Part shown: positions 9,943-19,327 of the stretch, piece after piece | Layout: each line of letters begins with the position of its first letter | How positions within the stretch are numbered: the stretch's first letter is position 1 | Assembly (NCBI RefSeq): GCF_013214165.1 | Contig: NZ_JABSSM010000003.1 | Span: forward strand, 28,165 to 92,164 | Source: Shewanella sp. | GTDB taxonomy: Bacteria > Pseudomonadota > Gammaproteobacteria > Enterobacterales > Shewanellaceae | DNA length: 64,000 nt | Direction of reading: 5' to 3' | Notes under the pieces: generated by a model | The model's database searches: none | What the model was told of the DNA's origin: nothing | The model's input: the letters and a program-made list of their open reading frames with translations, nothing else | Program-made: the position numbers and the translations under genes

Positions 9943-12504
9943 ATGAACGTTCGCACTTGGTATCTTGTCGGTCTGATGGCCTCAGCCCTAATCGTTTTTT
10001 CTGTAAGTCCGCTGGTCCAAACTGCTTTTGCTGCTGAGCCGCTGAAGATCACTGGCCCCGATGGTGAGGTGAGGCAAACTAATCGTCAGTATGGCCCGAC
10101 TCGGTCTTCCGATACGTTCTGGAGCATAGCTCAAAAGGTTCGCCCTGATCAGAGTGTCAGCATCTATCAAGTCATGGCGGCCATTTATGATGCCAACCCC
10201 CATGCTTTTTCTAATGCCAACTTTAATAGTCTAGAAAAAGGCATGATACTGCTTATTCCGTCACAAGACTTGATGTTGGCCATTCCTAAGAGCATGGCCA
10301 AAGCGCGTGCCGAGAGAGATGATAAAGGCTGGAAGAAAACGACTCAGCCTAAACTTGTACAAGCAACACCAGCAACGACAGCCAGCCCCGTCACCTTACC
10401 TACTACCCCTGCCGATACGAGCGCGGCTCAAAAATCTACAGCAAACCAGGATTTAACCGAGCTAACGGCTAACCTCGAAGCGGCGGAAGCTAAAAATCTG
10501 CAACTCACCGATGAGCTTGGCAGGGCCCAGGATCAGTTGGATTTAGGTGATTCAGATACAGAAACATTGAAGAATAAGATTGCCGAACTCAATGAGCAGG
10601 TTGCGATTTTAGAAGAACAATTGCAGGCCAGTAACTTGCGAGGTGCAAGCCTTAATGCGGAGGTTAAATCTCTACAAGAACAGGTTAATGCACTGCAAAC
10701 TATTGAGCCTGAGGAAGATACCGATCTGTGGCGTAATCTGATGAGCAACCCTCTGATGCTAATCGCGGCTATCTCTATCCCAGCATTACTGTTATTGCTG
10801 CTGTTGTGGTTATTCTTGAGACGTCGCCGTGATGAAGACTCAGCTACAGACGAACAAACGGCTAAGGAAACAGGAGATACATCTGCGCCGAAGGCCCCTG
10901 CCGAGCCAGGAGTAACACAGGCGCCAGCAGGTGAGGATCTTGAAGCCATGGCAGTTCATCTTGATACCCAAGATGATGATTCCATCGATTCACTGATGAA
11001 CATAGATACGGCCGAGTTACAGCCGGAAGTGGATCTGGCCGCGGATATGTTTGTTGATCCAGGTGACACTCCGAGTGAGGAGGAGCTTGTCGAAGAGGAA
11101 GGTCAGTCTCTGGATGACCTTTGGGCCGAGGCGATGGGGGAGCAAGATGATGAGGAGGCTAAAGCGGGTGCAGACGATTTAGATTCATTATTAGCAGGTT
11201 TCGATGAAGCGGCCGATGTAGAAAGTGCCCAGGTCGAGGCAGCAGCTGAGAGTCAGACCGCAAATCAGAGTGAGCTTGTTGCAGCAGATGATTTAGATTC
11301 ATTATTAGCAGGTTTCGATGAAGCGGCCGATGTAGAAAGTGCCCAGGTAGAGGTAGCAGTTGAGAGTCAGACCGCAAATCAGAGTGAGCTTGTCGCAGCA
11401 GACGATGTAGATTCTCTGTTAGCTGGTTTCGATGAAGCGGCCGATGCCCCGAGTGATGATGCTATAAATCTTTCCGCACAGATAGCTGCTGAATTAGAGC
11501 AAGATGTCACTATGACCGCCGAGGACGATACACCCGGTGAAGAACGTGTTGAAAAAGAAAGTGTTGAAAAAGAGATTGAAGACGATTTAGATGCCCTACT
11601 GGCAGGGTTCGATGCGCCTGCAGAAGACACTCGCGGCGAGACGCATTTTGACTCCGATCTTAGCGATGCCATTTCTGCCGAGCTCGAAGGTGAAGTCGAG
11701 ATGAGCAGCGCCGATAACCAAGATGATCTTGATTCATTACTTGCCGAGTTCGATATTGCCGACCGACACGATAAACCAGAAATATTGGACGACAACCTGC
11801 TAGAGCCTGACGCTGAACGTGAGCCTAGTGGCGACGATGCGCTGGACTCTCTGTTAGCCGATCTTGAGGCTGTCGATCCTAAAGCGGGTCAAGATCCTAT
11901 GGCAAGTAAACCTGCTGGGGGCATGTTTGCCGATCTCAAAGCCGGTAAAAAAGCCGATAACAGCTTGGATTGGGAGTCCAATGCCGATGTGCAAGCGCCT
12001 GTCATTGCACCTGCGGGTAATGATGAGCCGCTAAGTCCATCATCAAATGCTAGTGAAACCATTGTCGATAGCGAAATTTCTTTGAGCCTAGATGATGAAG
12101 AAAAGCTGACTGTCGACGAGGTACTAGCCGCTCTCGATGCTAACGACTTGTCTAAATCTCCAGCAGTCGCAGTACCCGAAAATGACCTTACCAGCTTCCA
12201 GAAGGACAATGGTTTTATCGATATCGATCGTCTCCTCAATGAGGCAAATGAAGATGTGGTGGACTTGGACCAGTATAAAGAGCTGGATGTCGATATGGGA
12301 GAGCTGGACAGCCTGATGGGTAATGCTGCCATGGTTGACGTCGATGATGAAGAAAACTCGGTTAATGCCAAGTTAGATCTCGCCAGAGCCTATTTAGAAA
12401 TTGATGATGACGACAGTGCCAAAGCCTTGCTTAAAGAGGTGCTACTCGATGGCAATGACAGGCAGAAAGAGGAAGCCGACGGTTTAATTAATTCCTTAGA
12501 TTAA
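9943..12504 (+). CDS. fimV: FimV/HubP polar landmark protein
   Basis: An 853-residue bitopic protein. A signal peptide is followed by a LysM-like periplasmic domain (about residues 50-108, SDTFWSIAQKV), a Pro/Thr linker, a coiled coil (about 150-255), one membrane helix (about 273-294, followed by RRRRDED) and a very acidic cytoplasmic part. That part repeats the motif DDLDSLLAGFDEA and ends in the conserved FimV C-terminal TPR-like region (LDLARAYLEIDDDDSAKALL). In Vibrio and Shewanella, HubP proteins recruit chromosome-origin, flagellar and chemotaxis factors to the cell pole. The ATG at 9943 is preceded by AGGGAAG. The gene stands between pdxB-asd and truA, its usual place. Confidence 0.93.
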   Translation: MNVRTWYLVGLMASALIVFSVSPLVQTAFAAEPLKITGPDGEVRQTNRQYGPTRSSDTFWSIAQKVRPDQSVSIYQVMAAIYDANPHAFSNANFNSLEKGMILLIPSQDLMLAIPKSMAKARAERDDKGWKKTTQPKLVQATPATTASPVTLPTTPADTSAAQKSTANQDLTELTANLEAAEAKNLQLTDELGRAQDQLDLGDSDTETLKNKIAELNEQVAILEEQLQASNLRGASLNAEVKSLQEQVNALQTIEPEEDTDLWRNLMSNPLMLIAAISIPALLLLLLLWLFLRRRRDEDSATDEQTAKETGDTSAPKAPAEPGVTQAPAGEDLEAMAVHLDTQDDDSIDSLMNIDTAELQPEVDLAADMFVDPGDTPSEEELVEEEGQSLDDLWAEAMGEQDDEEAKAGADDLDSLLAGFDEAADVESAQVEAAAESQTANQSELVAADDLDSLLAGFDEAADVESAQVEVAVESQTANQSELVAADDVDSLLAGFDEAADAPSDDAINLSAQIAAELEQDVTMTAEDDTPGEERVEKESVEKEIEDDLDALLAGFDAPAEDTRGETHFDSDLSDAISAELEGEVEMSSADNQDDLDSLLAEFDIADRHDKPEILDDNLLEPDAEREPSGDDALDSLLADLEAVDPKAGQDPMASKPAGGMFADLKAGKKADNSLDWESNADVQAPVIAPAGNDEPLSPSSNASETIVDSEISLSLDDEEKLTVDEVLAALDANDLSKSPAVAVPENDLTSFQKDNGFIDIDRLLNEANEDVVDLDQYKELDVDMGELDSLMGNAAMVDVDDEENSVNAKLDLARAYLEIDDDDSAKALLKEVLLDGNDRQKEEADGLINSLD
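11173..11446 (+). repeat. In-frame 114-bp tandem repeats in fimV
   Basis: Two full copies of a 114-bp unit (11173-11286, 11287-11400; 38 codons) and the first ~46 bp of a third. The two full copies differ at only a few bases, so the duplication or homogenisation is recent. Each unit encodes one DDLDSLLAGFDEAADVESAQ-type acidic repeat. Confidence 0.92.
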
Positions 12505-12524
12505 ATTTGTGCCACTGCTAAAAT

Positions 12525-12548
12525 AACGGCGCATCTAGCGCCGTTTTT
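12525..12548 (+). terminator. Terminator after fimV
   Basis: AACGGCGC pairs with GCGCCGTT around a 5-base loop and continues into five T residues, 20 bp after the fimV stop. Confidence 0.85.
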
Positions 12549-12684
12549 CTTATCTGTAATTCAAGTGTGTGCTAAAATCCGCGCCAAAATAGGTCAAACA
12601 ACTTCTCTGGGTTTGCTTTATAACGAGCTAACCCCCCATGATTGATTGTATGAGTGGCGACAGAGACAGGTTCAAAGAGGGTGT

Positions 12685-13470
12685 ATGCGAGTAGCGTTAG
12701 GTATCGAATATGATGGCAGCAAGTATTATGGCTGGCAGCGTCAGCTCGAAGTCGACACGGTTCAGGCTCAGTTAGAGCGAGCCCTGTCAAAAGTAGCCAA
12801 TCAGGCCATTAGCGTTCACTGCGCCGGTAGAACCGACTCAGGCGTTCATGGTACGGGACAAGTGGTCCACTTCGAGACGACGGCTATTCGTAAGGAGAGT
12901 GCCTGGACCTTAGGTGTTAATGTCAACTTGCCCGACGATATAGCAGTGAAATGGGTGAAGCTGGTCGATGATGATTTTCATGCTCGCTTCTCTGCGACGG
13001 CCAGACGTTATCGTTACATCATCTATAACTATCATTTAAGACCCGGGATCTTACGTTCGGGTGTGAGTCATTATCGAGGTCAACTCGACGAGAACAAGAT
13101 GCATCATGCGGCCCAGCATTTTGTCGGTGAGCATGACTTTACCAGTTTCAGGGCGCTGCACTGTCAGTCTAAAACCCCGTTTCGACATGTCCATGAGGTC
13201 AATGTGACCCGCCAGGGCATGTACATATGTGTGGATATCAAGGCGAATGCCTTCTTGCATCATATGGTGCGTAACATAGTCGGTTCATTGATTGAGATTG
13301 GTCAGGGTCATCAGAATGAAGACTGGATTGTCAGTCTGTTAGCCCTCAAGGACAGAAGCAAGGCGGCCCCCACGGCGAAGCCGAATGGCTTATATATGGT
13401 CGATGTGACTTATCCGGATAAGTATGAACTGCCAAAATTAGCACTCGGTCCGCTATTTATGTTGGATTGA
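12685..13470 (+). CDS. truA: tRNA pseudouridine(38-40) synthase
   Basis: Converts uridines 38-40 of the tRNA anticodon stem-loop to pseudouridine. It has 261 residues from the ATG at 12685, which follows an AGAGG ribosome-binding site; this gives the conserved start [20 protein letters not shown]. The catalytic Asp51 sits in [11 protein letters not shown], and the later motif [11 protein letters not shown] is typical. An alternative start 39 bp upstream has no such support. The next gene is folC rather than accD, which is unusual for this neighbourhood. Confidence 0.95.
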   Translation: MRVALGIEYDGSKYYGWQRQLEVDTVQAQLERALSKVANQAISVHCAGRTDSGVHGTGQVVHFETTAIRKESAWTLGVNVNLPDDIAVKWVKLVDDDFHARFSATARRYRYIIYNYHLRPGILRSGVSHYRGQLDENKMHHAAQHFVGEHDFTSFRALHCQSKTPFRHVHEVNVTRQGMYICVDIKANAFLHHMVRNIVGSLIEIGQGHQNEDWIVSLLALKDRSKAAPTAKPNGLYMVDVTYPDKYELPKLALGPLFMLD

Positions 13471-13544
13471 TAGCCTTGCTAGGCATCTCTATCGGCACCA
13501 CTGTGTGGTGGAATTTTTAATTAATTATCAAGAGCACAATATTC

Positions 13545-14840
13545 ATGTTTAACGCCCCCGCTCAAGATGCCAGCTTAGAAACCTGGTTAGATTATTTGCT
13601 TGCCATACACCCAACTGAGATCGAGATGGGGCTTGGGCGAGTATCACAAGTGGCCGATCGACTCGGGCTTAGGGATCTCGGTACCACTAAGGTGATCACC
13701 GTTGCTGGCACCAATGGCAAGGGAACCACCTGCGCCATGGTCGAGCAGGTGTTACTCCTGGCAGGGGAAAGCGTCGGTGTTTATAGCTCGCCCCATATGC
13801 TTAAATACAATGAGCGGGTTCGTATCGATGGCAAAGATGTCGATGACGGGCGTTTTGTGCAAGCCTTCGATGCCATCAATCAGGCGCGTGGTGATATCTC
13901 CCTGAGCTATTTCGAGTTCGCGACCTTGGCTGGCTTATATATCTTCAAAGCGGCTAAGCTAGATACCGTGTTATTGGAAGTCGGGCTCGGTGGCCGATTA
14001 GATGCCATCAATATCATAGATGCCGACATTGCCGTTATCACTTCTATCGATCTCGATCATCAAGAGTATCTTGGCGATACCCGAGAGTCTGTCGGCATGG
14101 AGAAAGCGGGGATCTTACGCGCCAATAAACCTGGCGTTATCGGCGAGCCTGACTTGCCGGCCTGTGTGATCCAATATGCCAATGACTTAGGCGCAGTATT
14201 GCATCGCGTCGGTCACGAATTTAGCTACAGCAGTGAGGCCGATTTCTGGCAGTTTAGCGGCCTGCAACCCATGAGTGATATTCCTCTGCCTGCGTTGCCA
14301 TTGCCCAATGCGGCAACGGCGCTAGCCTTGCTTGAGTTGGGTTGGCCTCAGCTCAGTGCCGACATCATACGTGAAGGCATACAAGGGGCCAGACTCACAG
14401 GCAGGCTCGAAGTGGTCGCCGAGCAGCCTCTGGTCTTGCTCGATGTGGCCCACAATCCTCATGCCGCCCGTTATCTGGCTAAACAGCTTGAAAAACATCA
14501 AGCTAAGCGGTTATTTGCCCTATGTGGCATGTTAAAAGATAAGGATTGTCGTCAAGTTATCGAGACTCTGGCACCTCTGGTCGATGTGTGGGCATTTACC
14601 AGCCTGCAAACTGAGCGTAGCGCCTCGGGAGAGGCCCTCAACAAGATATTTGTGCGACAGGTTCAACATACAGGTGTATCGGCCGATGCTAAGCACTTCG
14701 ATTCCGTAGAGTCGGCTTGGGGCGCAATTGCTGCAGAAATATGCCAAGGAGATGTAGTCATTGTATTTGGCTCCTTTTACACTGTGGCAGAGTTTAAAAA
14801 TATCGAACTGGGGGTGATTAATCATGGATACAAAGGATAA
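13545..14840 (+). CDS. folC: Folylpolyglutamate / dihydrofolate synthase
   Basis: Adds glutamate to dihydropteroate and to reduced folates using ATP. The 431-residue length is normal. The Mur-ligase-type P-loop lies at residues 53-62 (VAGTNGKGTT), followed by the family motifs YSSPHMLKYNERV and VGLGGRLDA and the C-terminal LDVAHNPHA. The gene overlaps dedD by 17 bp, so translation is probably coupled. The 74-bp gap before it contains a weak CACCA/TGGTG hairpin with a T run (about 13496-13519) that may end the truA transcript. Confidence 0.95.
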   Translation: MFNAPAQDASLETWLDYLLAIHPTEIEMGLGRVSQVADRLGLRDLGTTKVITVAGTNGKGTTCAMVEQVLLLAGESVGVYSSPHMLKYNERVRIDGKDVDDGRFVQAFDAINQARGDISLSYFEFATLAGLYIFKAAKLDTVLLEVGLGGRLDAINIIDADIAVITSIDLDHQEYLGDTRESVGMEKAGILRANKPGVIGEPDLPACVIQYANDLGAVLHRVGHEFSYSSEADFWQFSGLQPMSDIPLPALPLPNAATALALLELGWPQLSADIIREGIQGARLTGRLEVVAEQPLVLLDVAHNPHAARYLAKQLEKHQAKRLFALCGMLKDKDCRQVIETLAPLVDVWAFTSLQTERSASGEALNKIFVRQVQHTGVSADAKHFDSVESAWGAIAAEICQGDVVIVFGSFYTVAEFKNIELGVINHGYKG

Positions 14841-15498
14841 AGAGCAAGATAACGAGACGTCGGGTCATTTTCAGAACCGCTTAGTGGGCGTCATCGTCTT
14901 CGTCGCATTAGGGGTCATTTTTCTCCCCGATGTGCTCGATGGCAAGAAAGAGCAACAAGAAGAGCATTTTTCCGAGATCCCCCTGCGTCCTCAAGTGGCC
15001 GATATGACTCTGCCCGATGAGGCGATACAAGCGGTGGATCTTAGTGACAAGGAGCTTGCGTTTCAGTCTGAAGAGCAGGCCGCTACATCTGATGCAGACA
15101 AGTGGCAAGTGGTCGAGACAGAGCCCAAACCACAGCAGCAGGCTGCGAGCACAAATGTGCAGCCGCAGAGTAAGCCACAGAGTAAACCTGAGTCTAAAGC
15201 CGCTGTGAAGCCGACGATTACACCTGTTGTTGAGCCTCTTGTACCGACGAGTTCAGTCTATACATTACAACTCGGCAGTTTCAAGAATGCCGCCAATGTG
15301 AGTGGCCTTATCAGCAAGCTTAGAGCCGGAGGTTTCAATGCCTATACCTTGCCGACTCACCCCGTCGATGGCAAGTTGACTAAGGTGTTTGTCGGGCCTG
15401 AATTCTCTAAATCTAAGCTGCAGTCGCTTCAACCTGGTATCGAGAAGTTGACCAAGCTTAAAGGACGAATTGTCACTTATCGTCCCACAGCCTCTTAA
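14824..15498 (+). CDS. dedD: SPOR-domain cell-division protein DedD
   Basis: A 224-residue inner-membrane protein. A short cytoplasmic N-terminus is followed by one membrane helix (about residues 20-38), a Gln/Lys/Pro-rich periplasmic linker and a C-terminal SPOR domain (about 145-222, YTLQLGSFKNAANVSGL and VFVGPEF). SPOR domains bind denuded peptidoglycan at the septum. The start is inside the end of folC, with a GGGGG tract just upstream as ribosome-binding site. The order folC-dedD-cvpA-purF matches other gammaproteobacteria. Confidence 0.92.
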   Translation: MDTKDKEQDNETSGHFQNRLVGVIVFVALGVIFLPDVLDGKKEQQEEHFSEIPLRPQVADMTLPDEAIQAVDLSDKELAFQSEEQAATSDADKWQVVETEPKPQQQAASTNVQPQSKPQSKPESKAAVKPTITPVVEPLVPTSSVYTLQLGSFKNAANVSGLISKLRAGGFNAYTLPTHPVDGKLTKVFVGPEFSKSKLQSLQPGIEKLTKLKGRIVTYRPTAS

Positions 15499-15610
15499 GC
15501 GAAAACTGTGATTAGAGATCGAAACAATAAATTATCCCATTTGGGGGTGAGAATGTGCTCGGTCTCTGTTAAAATCCCGCCGTCTTAACCCTATGTTGGA
15601 TTATCATTAA

Positions 15611-16099
15611 ATGGTTTGGATCGATTACGCCATTCTCACTGTTATCGGAGTCTCGACTCTAATCAGCTTGCTTCGTGGTTTCGCGAAAGAAGCCATGTCG
15701 TTAGTCGTCTGGTTTGCAGCCTTCTTTGTCGCGAGTCAGTTTTATCAAGATCTCGCGGTTTACCTCACCCAAATGCAAGATGAAATGCTTCGTAATGGCG
15801 TCGCAGTTGCTATTCTATTTATAGCGACACTCATCATAGGGGCGTTAATTAATTACCTCATCGGTCAGTTGGTCGACAAAACTGGCTTATCCGGGACCGA
15901 CAGAGTCCTGGGTCTGTGTTTTGGTGCCTTGAGAGGTGCCTTAATTGTCAGTGCGTTACTATTTTTTATGGATGCGTTTACGGGCGCACCCAATACGGAT
16001 TGGTGGCAGAGCTCAACACTCGTGCCCGAATTCGGCGTTGTTATCCAGTGGTTTTTTGACTACATAGAAAACACGTCAAGCTTTGTACCCAAAATATAA
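15611..16099 (+). CDS. cvpA: CvpA family inner-membrane protein
   Basis: A 162-residue protein with four predicted membrane helices and the family N-terminus MVWIDYAILTVIGVSTLISL. The central GLCFGALRGALIV segment is also typical. CvpA is linked to colicin V production and membrane stress in E. coli; its biochemical function is not settled. It precedes purF by 99 bp, as in E. coli, and may share a transcript. I looked for a PurR operator upstream and did not see a convincing one. Confidence 0.92.
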   Translation: MVWIDYAILTVIGVSTLISLLRGFAKEAMSLVVWFAAFFVASQFYQDLAVYLTQMQDEMLRNGVAVAILFIATLIIGALINYLIGQLVDKTGLSGTDRVLGLCFGALRGALIVSALLFFMDAFTGAPNTDWWQSSTLVPEFGVVIQWFFDYIENTSSFVPKI

Positions 16100-16198
16100 A
16101 ATGCACCCAAGCATTAGTAGGTTTAGCTTAAGTCGATTCTGACTTTTGCGACTAAAAATTATAATTATCAGAACATCTTACAATGAGGAATCTCACCC

Positions 16199-17713
16199 AT
16201 GTGTGGTATCGTCGGAATAGTTGGCCGGTCATCGGTTAATCAGCCTATCTATGATGCACTAACCGTACTCCAGCATCGCGGTCAAGATGCTGCTGGTATC
16301 GTGACTGTTGATGGCAATGCGTTTAGATTACGTAAGGCCAATGGTCTGGTAAAAGACGTATTTGAAGTGAAACATATGCAACGCCTGCAAGGTAACATAG
16401 GTATCGGTCATGTCCGTTACCCAACCGCAGGCAGCTCGAGTGCATCTGAGGCTCAGCCTTTCTACGTTAACTCTCCATTTGGTATTTCATTAGCCCATAA
16501 CGGCAACTTGACCAATACCGTAGAGTTACATAAGCGTCTGCTTAAGCAGCGCCGTCACGTGAACACCACATCTGACTCTGAAGTCTTGCTAAACCTGTTG
16601 GCCGATGAGATTCAGCAGTGTAAAAACGAGAGCTTAAGTGCCGATGAAGTGTTCGATGCCGTGATTAATGTTCACAACTTGATCCGTGGTGCCTACGCCG
16701 TCGTTGCCTTGATCATAGGTCAAGGCATGGTCGCTTTTCGTGATCCCTTCGGTATTCGTCCTTTGGTTCTGGGTAAGCAAGAGACTGAGAACGGCATCGA
16801 ATATATGGTTGCCTCCGAGAGTGTAGCACTCGATGCGGTTGGCTTTAAACTGATGCGTGATATTGCGCCGGGCGAAGCCGTGTATATCACCCAAGATGGT
16901 GAGCTATACACACGTCAGTGCGCTAAAGACCCCGTCTATGCACCTTGTCTATTTGAATTTGTTTACTTCGCACGCCCTGACTCGACTATCGATAAAGTCT
17001 CTGTCTACGGTAGCCGGGTGAACATGGGGGCTAAGTTAGGTGAGAAGATTAAGCGAGAATGGGAAGATCATGATATAGATGTGATCATTCCGATCCCGGA
17101 AACCTCATGTGACACAGCGTTAGAGATAGCGCGTCACCTAAATCTTCCATATCGACAAGGTTTCGTTAAAAACCGTTATATCGGCCGTACGTTTATCATG
17201 CCTGGTCAACAGGAGCGTAAGAAGTCGGTACGTCGTAAACTCAATGCCATAGGGGTCGAGTTTAAGGGCAAGAATGTCTTGTTGGTCGATGACTCTGTGG
17301 TACGAGGTACGACATCAGAGCAGATCATCCAGATGGCTCGCGAAGCCGGCGCTAACAAGGTGTACTTTGCCTCGGCGGCACCGGAAATACGCTTCCCTAA
17401 TGTCTATGGTATCGATATGCCAACGACGAGCGAGTTGATTGCCCATGGTCGTGATGTGGATGAGATCAGTAAGATGATTGGTGCCGATGGCATGATCTAC
17501 CAAGACCTTGAAGATTTAATTGAAGCGGTTCGCATGGAAAACCCTGAGATTAAGCGTTTCGAGACCTCGGTATTCGATGGCAACTACATCACTAACGATG
17601 TGGATCAGGCTTACCTAGATCACATCACTCAGTTACGTAATGATGATGCTAAGGCCAACCGTAACCAAGATATCGGCACTAATCTAGAGCTGCATAACGT
17701 TTGTCATCCATAA
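16199..17713 (+). CDS. purF: Amidophosphoribosyltransferase
   Basis: Catalyses the first step of de novo purine synthesis: PRPP and glutamine to phosphoribosylamine. The product has 504 residues. Cys2 becomes the N-terminal nucleophile of the class II glutamine amidotransferase domain after Met removal (MCGIVGIVG), and [11 protein letters not shown] is the next motif. The PRPP-binding loop is [14 protein letters not shown]. The enzyme is cytoplasmic. The gene is preceded by GAGG 12 bp before the ATG and followed by a strong terminator. Confidence 0.97.
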   Translation: MCGIVGIVGRSSVNQPIYDALTVLQHRGQDAAGIVTVDGNAFRLRKANGLVKDVFEVKHMQRLQGNIGIGHVRYPTAGSSSASEAQPFYVNSPFGISLAHNGNLTNTVELHKRLLKQRRHVNTTSDSEVLLNLLADEIQQCKNESLSADEVFDAVINVHNLIRGAYAVVALIIGQGMVAFRDPFGIRPLVLGKQETENGIEYMVASESVALDAVGFKLMRDIAPGEAVYITQDGELYTRQCAKDPVYAPCLFEFVYFARPDSTIDKVSVYGSRVNMGAKLGEKIKREWEDHDIDVIIPIPETSCDTALEIARHLNLPYRQGFVKNRYIGRTFIMPGQQERKKSVRRKLNAIGVEFKGKNVLLVDDSVVRGTTSEQIIQMAREAGANKVYFASAAPEIRFPNVYGIDMPTTSELIAHGRDVDEISKMIGADGMIYQDLEDLIEAVRMENPEIKRFETSVFDGNYITNDVDQAYLDHITQLRNDDAKANRNQDIGTNLELHNVCHP

Positions 17714-17764
17714 ACACTCGCCTAATGGTGAGTGTCTTCTTAGTGAAGGCGAGTTAACGTTTAG

Positions 17765-17799
17765 AAAGCCGACATATCAAGTTTGAGTGTCGGCTTTTT
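17765..17799 (+). terminator. Terminator after purF
   Basis: AAAGCCGACA pairs perfectly with TGTCGGCTTT around a 13-base loop and is followed by T residues. It ends the cvpA-purF transcript 50-85 bp after the stop. Confidence 0.9.
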
Positions 17800-17830
17800 A
17801 TTGTTCAATTTTTTTTGGGGGGGGAGCAAG

Positions 17831-18751
17831 ATGGTACAGGAAAACAGATATCCAATAGGCGTTACGGGTCAGAAATGGGGCGCAGCGGAGAAGGCTCTGT
17901 GGTTAACCAAGCAGACGATTAAGCGCTCCTATCAAGCTGAGGTGGTTGCGAAAATTACGCCACTGGCTGAGCACTTTCAAGTCGACCAGTATGGCGCCTT
18001 ATCTTATAACGCCAGTGAATATCCCTTGTTTGTGGTCAAGTCTAGGCAGTGGAGTGAAGATAAGCCGACTGTGCTAGTGACTGGCGGGGTTCATGGCTAT
18101 GAAACCAGCGGTGTACAAGGGGCAATCCGTTTCTTGGAGACCCAGGCCAAGGCGTATGAGGACCGATTTAATATCCTGGTTGCCCCATGTGTCAGCCCTT
18201 GGGGATATGAGACCATCAACCGCTGGAATCCCAATGCGGTAGACCCTAATCGTTCATTCTATCGAGACAGTCCGGCCGAAGAGTCGGCGGCCTTGATGGC
18301 GTATATTGCCGATTTAGACATAGATATCACAGCGCATATCGATCTACACGAAACCACAGACACAGATAACTCAGCATTCAGGCCTGCCTTAGCGGCCAGG
18401 GATGCGGTGGAACATACTAACTGGAATATCCCCGATGGATTTTATCTGGTGGGCAACACTGAGTTGCCGGTTGAGGCGTTTCAAACTGCAATTATCGAGT
18501 CGGTTAAAAAGGTTACCCACATAGCCCCAGCAGATGATGATGGCAAGCTTATCGGTGTTAACCTGTCTCAGTTTGGCGTAATTAACTATGCCACTCAGGC
18601 TCTGGGCTTGTGTATTGGTTTTAGTGACAGCGTCTATGCCACCACCACTGAGGTATACCCGGATAGCCCTAAGGTCGATGATGAAAATTGTATTTTAGCG
18701 CAGGTAGCGGCAATCACAGCTGGGTTAGATTATATCTTGCCACTTTCTTAA
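17831..18751 (+). CDS. M14-family zinc carboxypeptidase-like protein
   Basis: A 306-residue cytoplasmic protein of the M14 / succinylglutamate desuccinylase-like superfamily. Zinc ligands are visible as HGYE in VTGGVHGYETSG and the later His in ITAHIDLHETTDT. DPNRSFYR supplies the substrate-binding Asn-Arg pair. No signal peptide, so the substrate should be intracellular. The start is set at 17831 because a GGGGGGAGC ribosome-binding site precedes it; the frame extends 16 codons upstream into the purF terminator. The exact substrate is not known. Confidence 0.8.
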   Translation: MVQENRYPIGVTGQKWGAAEKALWLTKQTIKRSYQAEVVAKITPLAEHFQVDQYGALSYNASEYPLFVVKSRQWSEDKPTVLVTGGVHGYETSGVQGAIRFLETQAKAYEDRFNILVAPCVSPWGYETINRWNPNAVDPNRSFYRDSPAEESAALMAYIADLDIDITAHIDLHETTDTDNSAFRPALAARDAVEHTNWNIPDGFYLVGNTELPVEAFQTAIIESVKKVTHIAPADDDGKLIGVNLSQFGVINYATQALGLCIGFSDSVYATTTEVYPDSPKVDDENCILAQVAAITAGLDYILPLS

Positions 18752-18872
18752 TCTCCTATCTTAATCCCTTATGTAAAGTAAGCTGTAGTCAGTCATTAGC
18801 GTTAACTCAGGTGCAGAGTTAACGCTTTATTTTATCTGTTTTTCAAGCCATGTCTTAAGCTCGACCCGTGTC

Positions 18873-19139
18873 TTACGCCAAATGAACACACCAGACTAGC
18901 ATCCAGATGGCGAAGAGTACGCTAGCGGCGCGTTTACTCACGGTGTGACCTAGGCTCAAGCCTATGAGTGCGCCGATACAGGTTAAGACTATTTGCATGG
19001 TCACCAATAGCATCAACACGAAGGTTTTATTATCGGTTATCAGCGGGGTGAACAATAGGGCAACCCCGGTCACCATAAGGAAATGATACAGGAATAGTCT
19101 ATCTAGGCCGCTGCCAGTTTCTGTGGTCGATGCCATCAT
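18873..19139 (-). CDS. Small Fur-box membrane protein
   Basis: An 88-residue protein with three hydrophobic helices (about residues 15-35, 41-63 and 68-86) and little else. I do not recognise a named family. It begins with two ATG codons in tandem and an AGG 8-11 bp upstream. A close match to the Fur operator lies about 42-60 bp before its start, so it is probably induced under iron limitation (inference). It is transcribed away from topB and convergent with the M14 peptidase gene. Confidence 0.7.
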   Translation of the reverse strand: MMASTTETGSGLDRLFLYHFLMVTGVALLFTPLITDNKTFVLMLLVTMQIVLTCIGALIGLSLGHTVSKRAASVLFAIWMLVWCVHLA

Positions 19140-19180
19140 GATGTACCTGCTTCAAAAGTTCACTCGTCTCTAGATAATAA

Positions 19181-19199
19181 CTAAATGATAATCATTATC
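19181..19199. promoter_or_regulatory. Fur box
   Basis: The central 15 bases ATGATAATCATTATC match the classical 19-bp Fur consensus exactly; the outer four differ at three positions. The site is 42 bp upstream of the small membrane-protein gene and about 130 bp upstream of topB, so the former is the more likely target. Eighteen bases (AACTAAATGATAATCATT) are identical to the site at 57583-57601. Confidence 0.85.
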
Positions 19200-19327
19200 A
19201 ACTAAATTTACACAGTAAACGGGTCATGGTAATACTATTGCTGGAGGTTATTATCGGCAGATATTGCAGCTTGTGTCGCTTTAGGCTAAAGTTACTGGTA
19301 ATTTGTACAGTAGTTTGAGTTCCGCTT

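Noticed and set aside
11159..12371. Long antisense frames inside fimV
   Set aside because: Serine- and leucine-rich shadows of the acidic repeats of the real gene.
15499..15610. PurR operator before cvpA-purF
   Set aside because: No sequence close enough to the ACGCAAACGTTTGCGT-type palindrome was seen.
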